From assembly GCA_028066595.1 (NCBI GenBank), contig JALCBJ010000001.1:20415-84414 (forward strand): a DNA stretch of 64,000 bases, given 5' to 3'. Position numbers and translations under genes: made by a program. This document shows, one piece after another, positions 25,922 to 34,272 of this stretch. The notes beneath the pieces were generated by a model. The model ran no database searches. It was not told the origin of the DNA and was given only the letters and a program-made list of their open reading frames with translations. The DNA comes from Thermoanaerobaculia bacterium (GTDB lineage: Bacteria; Acidobacteriota; Thermoanaerobaculia; Multivoradales; J023). Position 1 is the first letter of the stretch. Each line of letters begins with the position of its first letter.

Positions 25922-26146
25922 ATGGCTCGAAGTACGAAGTCGAACAGAAACGCCGGCAAACGCTGGACCTCAACGGAAGAAGCGACGCTCCAGAAGCTCG
26001 CCTCGAAGAACACACCAACCCGGGTCATCGGGCTAAAGCTCGGACGGACAGAAGACGCCGTCTACTCGAAGGCGAGTGCACTCGGCGTTTCGCTGAAGCC
26101 GGTGAATCAGTCACCCTACGGCCGGAGTGGGAGTGGTTCCCGATGA
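25922..26146 (+). CDS. Small SANT/Myb-like or HTH DNA-binding protein (74 aa)
   Basis: 74 residues: MARSTKSNRNAGKRWTST, then EEATLQKLASKNTPTRVIGL, KLGRTEDAVYSKASALG and SLKPVNQSPYG. This matches a widespread small bacterial family with three helices resembling a SANT/Myb or GcrA-type reader, in which GRTEDAV is the recognition helix; family recall is from memory. GGAG lies 9 bases before the ATG. The stop overlaps the start of the 313-aa gene (ATGA), so the two are translationally coupled. Possible regulator of the pair; target unknown. Confidence 0.75.
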   Translation: MARSTKSNRNAGKRWTSTEEATLQKLASKNTPTRVIGLKLGRTEDAVYSKASALGVSLKPVNQSPYGRSGSGSR

Positions 26147-27084
26147 TCATTCGGAAGTCACGCATCCGCTCTCTTCAGTCCTATCTCGCCGGTGTTGCCG
26201 AAGGTGAATCCTTCACCTTCGGCACGCGGGTGTCCTCAGAGATCCAAGCCCGCCTCTACGAGTTCGGGTTCTCGAGAATCTGGATCGATGGTGAGACCCT
26301 ACTACCCCCCTGCTCGGCCGGACCTTCATGCCGGAAGAATGCGGAAGGATGGGAAATCGTCCATCGCGACCAGCCGAAGGAAACAGCCTATCGGCAGTTC
26401 GAATGGAGCTGGACCGAGTGGCATGGTCCCTATGGACACGTAGAGTCCAGAATCATCGATCAGCAATACGAGCGCTACCCTCGGACTCACGTTCCGCCAC
26501 CGTCCATCGAGATCTACACGGTCAGCACGCCGCAGGGCCGCATGGTAGTTCTTGGACGGACCTTCCTGCAGGGCGACGAAGACCTCGACTACGCCAAGCT
26601 CGGCGTCAATGTCCTCCTAGAGCTGTTCAGTGAGGCCGAACTCTTGCACGAGAACCTGACGGCCATCGTTCCGGCCAAGGTTCGAAGGGTCAACTGGAAG
26701 GTACTGCCTCAAGGCCGGCATCCTTGGGCGACTCTTCAACTGTCGGTTCGGGACGTCCTGGACGCACAGGGCGAGCGGAAGAGGCCCGTCTTCGAGCACC
26801 GATGGGAGACCATCTCCGGCTACAGCCCGGACTTCGTTGCCGTAGGGCGCGCCGGATTCTCCGGCTACTTGATCTTCGGATTCACCGACTGCTCTCTCTA
26901 CATCCTCGAGAGTGCTCACTACGGCAACGCCACCTACGTCCTGGATCGGGATTGGGAAGCGCTGTCCTCTCTGACCAAGGCCGAGCTACTCGACGCGTCC
27001 CTCCACCAGGATCGTCTCATCCATACCGACAACTGGGATCGCCGTATTCGCGGGCTCCTCAGAGGCGCCAGGCGCGCTTCTTGA
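26143..27084 (+). CDS. Hypothetical protein coupled to the SANT-like gene (313 aa)
   Basis: 313 residues from an ATG that overlaps the previous stop. No signal peptide, membrane segment or known catalytic motif is visible. Notable features are an aromatic-rich core (AYRQFEWSWTEWHGPYGH, DRDWEALSS) and a Gly/Pro/Cys segment, LPPCSAGPSC, with two cysteines. A short hydrophobic patch (YLIFGFTDCSLYIL) lies near residue 250. I do not recognise it. The accessory location and translational coupling suggest a toxin, defence or phage-derived function, but nothing in the sequence proves it. Confidence 0.6.
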   Translation: MIIRKSRIRSLQSYLAGVAEGESFTFGTRVSSEIQARLYEFGFSRIWIDGETLLPPCSAGPSCRKNAEGWEIVHRDQPKETAYRQFEWSWTEWHGPYGHVESRIIDQQYERYPRTHVPPPSIEIYTVSTPQGRMVVLGRTFLQGDEDLDYAKLGVNVLLELFSEAELLHENLTAIVPAKVRRVNWKVLPQGRHPWATLQLSVRDVLDAQGERKRPVFEHRWETISGYSPDFVAVGRAGFSGYLIFGFTDCSLYILESAHYGNATYVLDRDWEALSSLTKAELLDASLHQDRLIHTDNWDRRIRGLLRGARRAS

Positions 27085-27098
27085 CTAGGAATTGATCT

Positions 27099-27130
27099 AG
27101 CGACCAGACCTCTCCCTCGGTCTGGTCGCT
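27099..27130 (+). terminator. Terminator after the accessory gene pair
   Basis: AGCGACCAGACC and GGTCTGGTCGCT form a perfect 12-bp stem around TCTCCCTC, 14 bases after the stop of the 313-aa gene. It is not followed by a T run. Confidence 0.75.
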
Positions 27131-27339
27131 CATCGCTTCTTCGCCCGGCCCTTCGGGTTCTCGCCCGAGCCCACTAGATGTTGATCCTGACCCAGTGCGC
27201 AGCGTGTCAGGTTCGGAGCCGCGTGCAACTCCCTGGATCTGGTAGTGGCCGGGGAAACCGATCTCGCCCGGCGGCTCCGGGCACAAGGGATGAACCCCGC
27301 TTCCGACGTCGCTTCAAACCGCGCTATGCACGGGCCAAG

Positions 27340-27510
27340 ACGCCAAGCGGTGCCTCGATAGGGCGCGAGCTTGTTTTCCTGGGCAGTGTGCACAATGTCG
27401 ACTAGATGGACGATTCGCTCGCGCTCATGGATGAAGTAGAAGACGCGAATGAGCTGACGAGCTTCGAGTGAACCGGCCGGCCCCTGGTAGGCTTCGGCGC
27501 CACCCCGTTG
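27340..27510 (-). pseudogene. RelE/ParE-like toxin remnant
   Basis: On the minus strand, codons read LEARQLIRVFYFIHERERIV, then HLVDIVHTAQENKLAP. This is the central strand pair of RelE/HigB-type toxins (R-V-x-Y-F/F-x-x-x-x-x-I-x-L), but no start codon of proper length and no C-terminal half (KKTQKTP type) follow, and no antitoxin lies next to it. I read it as a decayed fragment. The rest of the 505-bp gap (27085-27590) shows only the terminator. Confidence 0.35.
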
Positions 27511-27590
27511 GACCCGCCTCTGTCCTATCCGTGCCCTCCTTCCCGCGATCTCTGCGCTCCCTGCTCCGACCTTTCCATCCCCGGAGGGTC

Positions 27591-28931
27591 ATGGCTCGCC
27601 TGCTACACCTGAGCCATCTCCTCGGCTGGCACCATGCCCGGCTGTGGTTGGCAGGGCTTCGGCCGTCACGGCTCGCCGCGTCCTGGCGTTGGCTGCACAG
27701 ACAGCGCGAGGTGCTGCTGCGGCGACGCAGGGAACCGCGGTTGACGGTGGGGGTGGATGTTTCGCCCTTCTGGGAGCCCCTGACCGGTATCGGGTGGTAT
27801 CTCTTCCGGTTGCTCCAGCACCTGGCTCAACGGGACGATGTCCGTCTGCGTCTCTATGGCCCCGACTTGGTAGACAAGGGCGACCAGCCGCCGCCCGTGG
27901 AGAGCCTTCCCGAAGGACCGGCTATCGAAGTGGTGCGCTGGCGTATCCCAGAGGACTTCTCCGTCGTCCACTACTGGCTGGCGGACCGACTGCGCGGGCG
28001 CGAGCGCTGGCTCGTCTCTCGCGATCGCAACGACATCCTCTTCGCGCCGAACTTTCTGCCACCACCAAGGTTTCGCGACTGCCCTGGAGCGTTGGTGACA
28101 ACGGTGCATGATCTGGCGGTCGAAGTGGTGCCGGAAACGATGCGCGAGTCGACTCGCGAACAGCTGGCGGCGGGTCTGCGACGCGCCATGGAGGAGTCCG
28201 CGCTGGTGCTCACCGACGCGGAGGCAGTGAGGGGGGAGATCATCCGAGCCGGTTTGGCGCCCTCGGAGAGAGTTCGAGCCGTCCACCTGGCCCCCGCCTC
28301 GGGAGCCGGTACGGAGGTACCAGGCCAGAGGCTCGAGGGGTTGCCAGAGCGCTACGTGCTGCATGTGGGGACCCTGGAACCGCGCAAGAATCTACCGGTC
28401 CTCCTCGACGCATTCGAGGCGCTGCTCTCCTCGTGGAACGCACCGGAAGAGCCGCCGTCTCTGGTGTTGGTCGGCGGCATGGGATGGAAGAGCGAGGCAT
28501 TGTCGGCCCGACTCGCCTCGCTCGACGACTCGGGCTGGCTCCACCGGGAAGGCTACGCCGATGAGGATCGCCTCGCCAGAATCTACCGCCACGCCGAGTG
28601 GTTGGTGTTGGCGTCGCGCTACGAGGGATTCGGGCTGCCGGCGGTAGAGGCCATGGCGGCGAGCGTGCCGCTCCTGCTGTCCGATCTACCGGTGCTGCGG
28701 GAGATCGCGGGCGACGCAGCCCTCTACGCGTCGGCCGGGGACGTCCCAGCCTGGACCCAGCTTTTGCGGAAGGCACTCACCGACGCGTCCCTGCGCCTCG
28801 AAATGGTCTCCAGGGCCCAGGCTCGCTCCCGGCGATTCGACTGGCGTAGGACAGCCGACGAGACCGTGGCCGCATGGCGGGACGCCGCTCGGGCGCATCC
28901 CGTACAGCGAAGGGGGAGGGTCTCCCTATGA
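27591..28931 (+). CDS. Glycosyltransferase family 4
   Basis: 446 residues. LTVGVDVSPFWEPLTGIGWYL is the N-terminal domain start, and YVLHVGTLEPRKNLPVLLDAF, LVLVGGMGWKSEAL and VLASRYEGFGLPAVEAMA (the E-x7-E motif) are the GT-B, GT4 nucleotide-sugar-binding hallmarks. GGAGGGTC immediately precedes the ATG at 27591, so it is preferred over a GTG at 27468. The product likely adds a sugar to a polysaccharide or glycolipid in the cytoplasm. Its stop overlaps the ATG of the next gene. Confidence 0.85.
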   Translation: MARLLHLSHLLGWHHARLWLAGLRPSRLAASWRWLHRQREVLLRRRREPRLTVGVDVSPFWEPLTGIGWYLFRLLQHLAQRDDVRLRLYGPDLVDKGDQPPPVESLPEGPAIEVVRWRIPEDFSVVHYWLADRLRGRERWLVSRDRNDILFAPNFLPPPRFRDCPGALVTTVHDLAVEVVPETMRESTREQLAAGLRRAMEESALVLTDAEAVRGEIIRAGLAPSERVRAVHLAPASGAGTEVPGQRLEGLPERYVLHVGTLEPRKNLPVLLDAFEALLSSWNAPEEPPSLVLVGGMGWKSEALSARLASLDDSGWLHREGYADEDRLARIYRHAEWLVLASRYEGFGLPAVEAMAASVPLLLSDLPVLREIAGDAALYASAGDVPAWTQLLRKALTDASLRLEMVSRAQARSRRFDWRRTADETVAAWRDAARAHPVQRRGRVSL

Positions 28932-30226
28932 AGCGCCGGTCGGCGATCTGCTTGGCGCTCGCTCCCCTGCTGGTACTCGCAGGCCTGGCCCACTGGCGGT
29001 TCGAATACCAGCCGCGTTTGCGGCCGGCCGCGCCGGAGGACGACCTGCCAGCGAGAATCCTGAGTGCAGACGGGTGGGACACCGCGGTGTGGATCGCTCA
29101 TCCACATCAGAACCTTCCCGCTCTGGCCGAGACCACCGGACTCGACGGACCCGGCTTGGCAGCAGCATTGCGTCTCGCCGGGATCGACCCACCGGACCTG
29201 GACCGCTTCCGAGTACCACCGGCCTCGTCTCTCGCCGTCGCCGTCGGCGAGGGCGGTCGTGAGTGGGTCGCTGCAGCCCGCGTTCACTTCCTGGCAGCCG
29301 GATTCTTCCGCCTCGCGGGAACGCTGGCCGGCAATCCGTGGCTGCGCGGTGGAACGGTACGCTGGACCTCGGTCGACGACCAGGCCCTCGATGTGACGGT
29401 GTCATGGAGAGGAACCACCTGGGTAGCGTCCACCGACCCAGAGAGCGCCGCGACGCTGGGCGCGTCGGCAGGATCTAGTGCGCGGTCCCCAGCCATCGCC
29501 TGGATCGATCACCGCTCGGGCCCAGAGCAGCGGAAAGACGGACCCGGGCCATTGCCGTTCGGTGCCATCGTTCTTCAAGCGGAAGAAGGCCGGGTCCAGC
29601 TGGCTTCCCAGGGGAGCCGGCTCGCCTCATCGATGGGACAGACCGAGGCGGCCGACGGGCTACGCGCAGGCCGGCGTGTGATCGCCGCGGCGGAGGCGCT
29701 CCTTCTCTTGGTACAGCGATCCCGACCCGAGACCGGAGTTCCTGACCAGTCGATGTTGCTCTTGCCGTTCCCGCCAGCGACCGATACGTCGGAGCTACCC
29801 CGCGCCGCGCTGCTCCACCGCTTGCTTCCGGACGGGCGAGAGGGAAAGATCTGGGATCTTCCCGGTGAGGGTCTCTTGGAGATCGTGGGCCACAATCTGC
29901 CCAGTGATACTGCGGCGAACTGGACAATACGTGCTACCGATAGAGTCGCGTTGGGCGGCGCGCTGGCCGCGGCGCCGGCACTGGAAGCAGCCAGCGAGGG
30001 CGGCCTGCCGACCTGGGGTTTGTGGCTCGACGTGGTGCCTGCGTCCGTCGAGATCGATCGCTTGGCCCGCGGCCTCGAGAGCTCTCCCCTTCTCAGCCGC
30101 TCCGAGCGACAGATGTGGCGGGACGCCGCGCACGTCCTACGCGCCATGGCGCGCCATCCCGCCCGGGTCGAGGGCTATGTCGAAGGCGAGGCGCTGCTTC
30201 TGCGCTGGTCGGCGGAGATCGACTAG
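28928..30226 (+). CDS. Hypothetical protein with one N-terminal membrane segment
   Basis: 432 residues. MKRRSAICLALAPLLVLAGLA is an uncleaved anchor or signal. No further membrane segment. The rest alternates strands and alanine-rich helices; a DGREGKIWDLPGEGLLEIV region and an ALVARAMA-like C-terminal helix have no family I can name. It resembles DUF3352-like exported proteins in layout, but I am not sure. It is coupled to the glycosyltransferase by an ATGA overlap, so an envelope role is likely. Confidence 0.7.
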   Translation: MKRRSAICLALAPLLVLAGLAHWRFEYQPRLRPAAPEDDLPARILSADGWDTAVWIAHPHQNLPALAETTGLDGPGLAAALRLAGIDPPDLDRFRVPPASSLAVAVGEGGREWVAAARVHFLAAGFFRLAGTLAGNPWLRGGTVRWTSVDDQALDVTVSWRGTTWVASTDPESAATLGASAGSSARSPAIAWIDHRSGPEQRKDGPGPLPFGAIVLQAEEGRVQLASQGSRLASSMGQTEAADGLRAGRRVIAAAEALLLLVQRSRPETGVPDQSMLLLPFPPATDTSELPRAALLHRLLPDGREGKIWDLPGEGLLEIVGHNLPSDTAANWTIRATDRVALGGALAAAPALEAASEGGLPTWGLWLDVVPASVEIDRLARGLESSPLLSRSERQMWRDAAHVLRAMARHPARVEGYVEGEALLLRWSAEID

Positions 30227-30320
30227 CAGACGATCGGCCGAGACGCCGACGGTCCGGCAAGGCACGGGTGGACGCCGCCGATACCGGAGATCTCGCGTTG
30301 GGCGCTGCGACGGAGCCGCG

Positions 30321-31964
30321 CTACATCCCCACCAAAGTCACCACCCAGCGGCCCGAGAGCGTCGCAAAGACGGCGCCGATCGCGTACGAAGCTGCGTAGG
30401 CCACTGCCAACTCGCTCGACTCGGTGGCGCGCCGAAGGGCCGCCAGCGCCGACGAGGACGTCATGCTTCCAGCCGCTGATCCCCAACTCTCGATGGGGCC
30501 GAGGCGGAGGAGGAGGCGCCCGACCAGAATCGTACCGACCACCGACACCAGCAGCACCACGGCCGCGGCCGCGAGCAACTCCGGGATTCGATCTTGCACC
30601 GAATCAAAGCTCTGCCCGCCGGCCGCGACTCCGGTCTCCGCGATGAATAGGAGGATTCCCAGATCGCGCACCAGCTGGCGCGCAGCTGCTGGAACGTGGG
30701 CGGACCAGGGCCCGATGCGGCGAAAGCGTCCGAGCACGATTCCTGCGGCGAGCAGGCCCACGGCATAGGCATCGATGTAAAGAAACAACTTGGCGAGGAA
30801 GCCGCATCCCAAGCCGATGACGATACCTCCGGAGTACACCGCGAGATCGGTCTCGCGGGTGGAACGTTCAAATTCGCCCAGATGCCGGGACACCGCTCGC
30901 ACGTCCTCGGCACGGCCGACGATCAGCGCCACGTCATCCCGCTCCAGTCGTAGGTCGGCAGACGCCTCGATCGAAACATCCTGGCGCCGCACTGCGGTGA
31001 CCAAGCAGTGGTACCGCCGCAGCACCGGCAGCTCGCGCAGCGTCTTGCCGACGGCCTGTGGCTGGTTGACCACGACCGCCCGCGGCGAAGGCAGGCGTTT
31101 CCGTAGCTCGGCATCGTAGACCTCCGGCCCGATGCGCGCCTCGAAGGCCGTCAATTGCTCGAGCCGCCCCGCAGCCATCACGTGGTCGGTCTCCTGCAGT
31201 CTGGTGGCGGCGCTCGGCGGCATGACTTCCGAGCCGCGATGGATCTGCACCACCCGGCAACCGGTGGTGGCGGGCAGGTCGAGCTCGGCCAAACTACGGC
31301 CCACCGCATCGGACTGTCGCACTTCGAAAGCTCGGCGGAGCACCGGCCGCAGAACCGTAGCGCGCTCGGCTTCGTCGGTGTCGGCATCAGGTGCTGCGGT
31401 TTGCAGGTCGTCGCCCATCCAACGCGGCAGCACTTGCGTCAGAGCCACGAGGCCCACCAAGCCGATCGGATAGGTGAGCGCGAAGACCACGGCCAAGCTG
31501 TGGGTGTCGCCGCTTACCTCGACCGCTGCGGCGTACGTCGGCGCGCTGGTCAGCGCACCGGCCAACACACCCGCAGCCATCGACTCGGTGAAGCCGAAAG
31601 CACGACCGAGCGCCACCGCGATTCCGAGAGCCAGCAGGTTCGCCAGGATGCCTATCGCCACGAGCCGCCACCCCTGGCGGTCGGCCAAAGCGCCGAAGAA
31701 GCGGGGTCCGGCTTCGAAGCCCACGGAGTAGATGAACAGAGCGAAGCCCAGCGCACCCAACGTGAGGCGAGGCTGATTCTCCGACACGTACAGATGGGAA
31801 AAATCGAGACCCAGCGCGCCCAACGTCACGGCAACCAGCAACGTGCCACCCGCCGGCCCGAGCGCCAGTCCACGAACGTTCCAGCGTCCGAGAGTGAATC
31901 CCAAGGCCACCACCAGCATGAAGCCGGCAAGCGGGGCCTGGTCGAAGAAATCGAGTGGCTGCAT
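30321..31964 (-). CDS. AspT/YidE-type transporter with two RCK_C (TrkA-C) domains
   Basis: 547 residues. Two membrane halves (about residues 10-180 and 375-547) flank a cytoplasmic part with two RCK_C-like repeats (AFEVRQSDAVGRSLAELDL, then VVVNQPQAVGKTLRELPVL). SAPTYAAAVEVSG and MTSSSALAALRRATESSELA are the paired loops conserved in the AAE transporter family. The family includes aspartate:alanine exchangers and uncharacterised YidE proteins. The substrate here is not predictable. Start ATG at 31964, with GAAGGA upstream. A minus-strand gene standing between plus-strand units, with 94 bp to the previous gene. Confidence 0.85.
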   Translation of the reverse strand: MQPLDFFDQAPLAGFMLVVALGFTLGRWNVRGLALGPAGGTLLVAVTLGALGLDFSHLYVSENQPRLTLGALGFALFIYSVGFEAGPRFFGALADRQGWRLVAIGILANLLALGIAVALGRAFGFTESMAAGVLAGALTSAPTYAAAVEVSGDTHSLAVVFALTYPIGLVGLVALTQVLPRWMGDDLQTAAPDADTDEAERATVLRPVLRRAFEVRQSDAVGRSLAELDLPATTGCRVVQIHRGSEVMPPSAATRLQETDHVMAAGRLEQLTAFEARIGPEVYDAELRKRLPSPRAVVVNQPQAVGKTLRELPVLRRYHCLVTAVRRQDVSIEASADLRLERDDVALIVGRAEDVRAVSRHLGEFERSTRETDLAVYSGGIVIGLGCGFLAKLFLYIDAYAVGLLAAGIVLGRFRRIGPWSAHVPAAARQLVRDLGILLFIAETGVAAGGQSFDSVQDRIPELLAAAAVVLLVSVVGTILVGRLLLRLGPIESWGSAAGSMTSSSALAALRRATESSELAVAYAASYAIGAVFATLSGRWVVTLVGM

Positions 31965-32085
31965 GTAGAAGGAGCGTCCTTCGGCTCATCCTACCGAGGC
32001 GATTCCAACGTCCTCGAGTCGACCTTCACAACCCCCTCGCAAAGGAGTCGTAGAATTCGTAAAACAGCACTCCAAGGAGATCAGG

Positions 32086-32610
32086 ATGGTTCGCTCCAAG
32101 AGACCCGGGGCCGAGGAATACGACCCCTTCTACGACGGATATATCCAAACGGTACCTGACGGCGACATCGTGGATCGGCTGGCTTCCGAGCTCGACTCCG
32201 GTCTGACCTTCTACGGTGCGGTGCCGAAGGCCCGGCGCGACTATCGCTATTCCGACGACAAATGGACCCTCCGCGAGGTGCTGGGCCATGTCCTCGACAC
32301 CGAGCGGATCTTTTCCTATCGCTCGATGTGTATCGCGCGTGGAGATCAGACCGCTCTGCCGGGCATGGACCAGGACGAATACATGGCCGGTGCCGATTTT
32401 GGCCGACGTTCCTGGGATTCGTTGATGTCTGAGTACGAACACCTGCGCCGCGCCAACCTAGCGCTGGTCTCGAGCTTCGGCGAAACCGAGCTCCAGCGAC
32501 GAGGGACCGCTTCGGGGCTTCCCATCTCGGTGCGCGCTCTGGTCTGGATTCTGGCCGGTCACGAGATGCACCACCGAAACGTGATCCAAGAACGCTACCT
32601 GGCCGACTGA
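32086..32610 (+). CDS. DinB-family metal-dependent protein
   Basis: 174 residues. KWTLREVLGHVLDTERIF and ILAGHEMHHRNVIQERYL carry the three histidines of the DinB/YfiT-like four-helix metal site. AAGGAG lies 7 bases before the ATG. Members act as thiol-dependent transferases or damage-inducible enzymes; the family is broad and the substrate is unknown. It lies 15 bp before the trypsin gene, likely in one transcript. Confidence 0.85.
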   Translation: MVRSKRPGAEEYDPFYDGYIQTVPDGDIVDRLASELDSGLTFYGAVPKARRDYRYSDDKWTLREVLGHVLDTERIFSYRSMCIARGDQTALPGMDQDEYMAGADFGRRSWDSLMSEYEHLRRANLALVSSFGETELQRRGTASGLPISVRALVWILAGHEMHHRNVIQERYLAD

Positions 32611-32625
32611 CAGGAGTTGCAGAAC

Positions 32626-34227
32626 ATGTGGGGACCACATCTAGCAAGCGGTACCAAACGTCACCGATCTCATTTCCCTTCAGGCCTCGGCCCGGTACTG
32701 TCCGCCTGGCTGTTGTGGCTCGGCGTCACCTGCTCCAGCGTGTGGGCGGAGGAGGATCCCGTTGGCCAGTCGCTCCGGCCCGTGAGCTTGAAGATCGTCA
32801 ACGGTGAGACCACCGCAGCGTTCGAGTCGACTGTTGCGCTTCTCGACGCGACCAACGGCCGCTCGTTCTGCTCCGGTGTGCTGATCGGCTGTGCCACCGT
32901 GCTCACCGCAGCACACTGCCTGTGCGACGGAACCGGCAACCAGTGCGGAGACGATGGACCAGGTCTCCTCACCTCGCCGGACCAGATTCAGGTGTTCGCC
33001 CAGCACGGCGGCCTGTTCGGCGTGGAATCGTTCGACATCCACCCAGGGTTCGCGTTCGGCTTCAGTGCCGACGTCGCCGTGCTGCATCTCGACCGGGACG
33101 CCGCCGGCGTGCGTCCGTCATCGATCAACACCGAATTCGATCCGGCACCCATGACTCCCGGCCTGATCACGGGCTTTGGCTTGACCGACGGAACGGCACC
33201 GGTGGCGGACTCCGGTCTGAAGCGAACGGGCTCCGTGATCCTCGAGGAATGCTCGGTGGTCCCCAATGGAACGCACCTGTGTTGGAGCTTCGAAGAGCCG
33301 GTGGGACCGCCGGGCGACGACTCCAACACGTGTCGGGGCGACTCCGGAGGGCCGCTATTCCTCGAGGTGGACGGTGAGCTCGTGGTGGCCGGGGTGACGT
33401 CCGGCGGTATCAGCGCTTCTTGCCAGGCCCCGGACCAGTCGTTCGATACCAACGTCTTCGCCGTACACGAGTGGATCGTGCAACAGGGAGGTTCCGATCT
33501 CGATCGCACGGTTTGCGGCCCGCTACCACCCGCCGGCTCGTCCGACACATTGGTAGTGCACGCCGAATCTACTCTCGGGCCCGACAACCTGCGAGACGAC
33601 TGGAGCCTCGAGGTACCGCCGGACGTCCAGCTGCTTCGCGTGGCGGTCAACGGCGTCGATCCCGCGGACAACGACTTCGATCTCGCCGTGCGCTTCGACG
33701 AAGCGCCCGACGGCGCGAACGACGCATGTACCTCCGAACGCCTCAGTACCTTCGAGACCTGCGACGTCGTGGGACCTGAACCCGGAGAATGGAACTTCGC
33801 CGTCGAGCGCCGCACCGGCGAAGGCGACTACCAGATCGTGGTCACACGCTTCGCCGCCACCGAAGGGCAAGGTTGCATTCCCACCTCGGACCACCTGTGC
33901 CTGGGCGAGGGCAGCCGCTTCAAGGTCTCCGCCCGATGGCGCGACTTCGAAGATGAGACCGGCACCGGAAAAGCCGTCGACATCAGCCGCCGCGACTCGG
34001 GTCTGTTCTACTTCTTCGGCCCCGACAACCTGGAAGTGCTGATCAAGATCCTCAACGGATGCACTCTGAACGACCGCTTCTGGGTGTTCTCCGCGGCTAC
34101 TACCAACGTGGAATTCACTCTCACCGTGGAAGACACGGTCTCGGGTCAGTTCTGGGAGTTCGAAAATCCGTTGGGCGAACGGGCTCCGGCGGTGACGGAT
34201 ACGGACGCGTTCGCTACGTGTCCATAG
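32626..34227 (+). CDS. Secreted trypsin-like serine protease with C-terminal domains
   Basis: 533 residues with a signal peptide (about 20-41, ending SVWAEE). KIVNGETTAAFESTVAL starts the protease. The triad is visible as TAAHC (His), SADVAVLHL (Asp) and RGDSGGPLFLEV (Ser). After the protease, residues about 295-420 look like a PPC-type domain (FDLAVRFDEAP, then EPGEWNFAVERRTG), and the last 105 residues (SRFKVSARWRDFEDETG, SGLFYFFGPDNLEVLIKIL, RFWVFSAATTNVEFTLTV) form a beta-sandwich module common in secreted proteins of Acidobacteriota as I recall. ATG at 32626; a TTG three codons upstream is too close to the AGGAG site. Confidence 0.9.
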   Translation: MWGPHLASGTKRHRSHFPSGLGPVLSAWLLWLGVTCSSVWAEEDPVGQSLRPVSLKIVNGETTAAFESTVALLDATNGRSFCSGVLIGCATVLTAAHCLCDGTGNQCGDDGPGLLTSPDQIQVFAQHGGLFGVESFDIHPGFAFGFSADVAVLHLDRDAAGVRPSSINTEFDPAPMTPGLITGFGLTDGTAPVADSGLKRTGSVILEECSVVPNGTHLCWSFEEPVGPPGDDSNTCRGDSGGPLFLEVDGELVVAGVTSGGISASCQAPDQSFDTNVFAVHEWIVQQGGSDLDRTVCGPLPPAGSSDTLVVHAESTLGPDNLRDDWSLEVPPDVQLLRVAVNGVDPADNDFDLAVRFDEAPDGANDACTSERLSTFETCDVVGPEPGEWNFAVERRTGEGDYQIVVTRFAATEGQGCIPTSDHLCLGEGSRFKVSARWRDFEDETGTGKAVDISRRDSGLFYFFGPDNLEVLIKILNGCTLNDRFWVFSAATTNVEFTLTVEDTVSGQFWEFENPLGERAPAVTDTDAFATCP

Positions 34228-34272
34228 ATCGCCGGATCGCCTACGGCTCTGCGAAGGCCTCCGGGGCCCTCA

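Noticed and set aside
27468-27590. GTG start for the glycosyltransferase at 27468
   Set aside because: The ATG at 27591 has GGAGGGTC directly upstream, and the extension is Pro/Arg-rich without family similarity.
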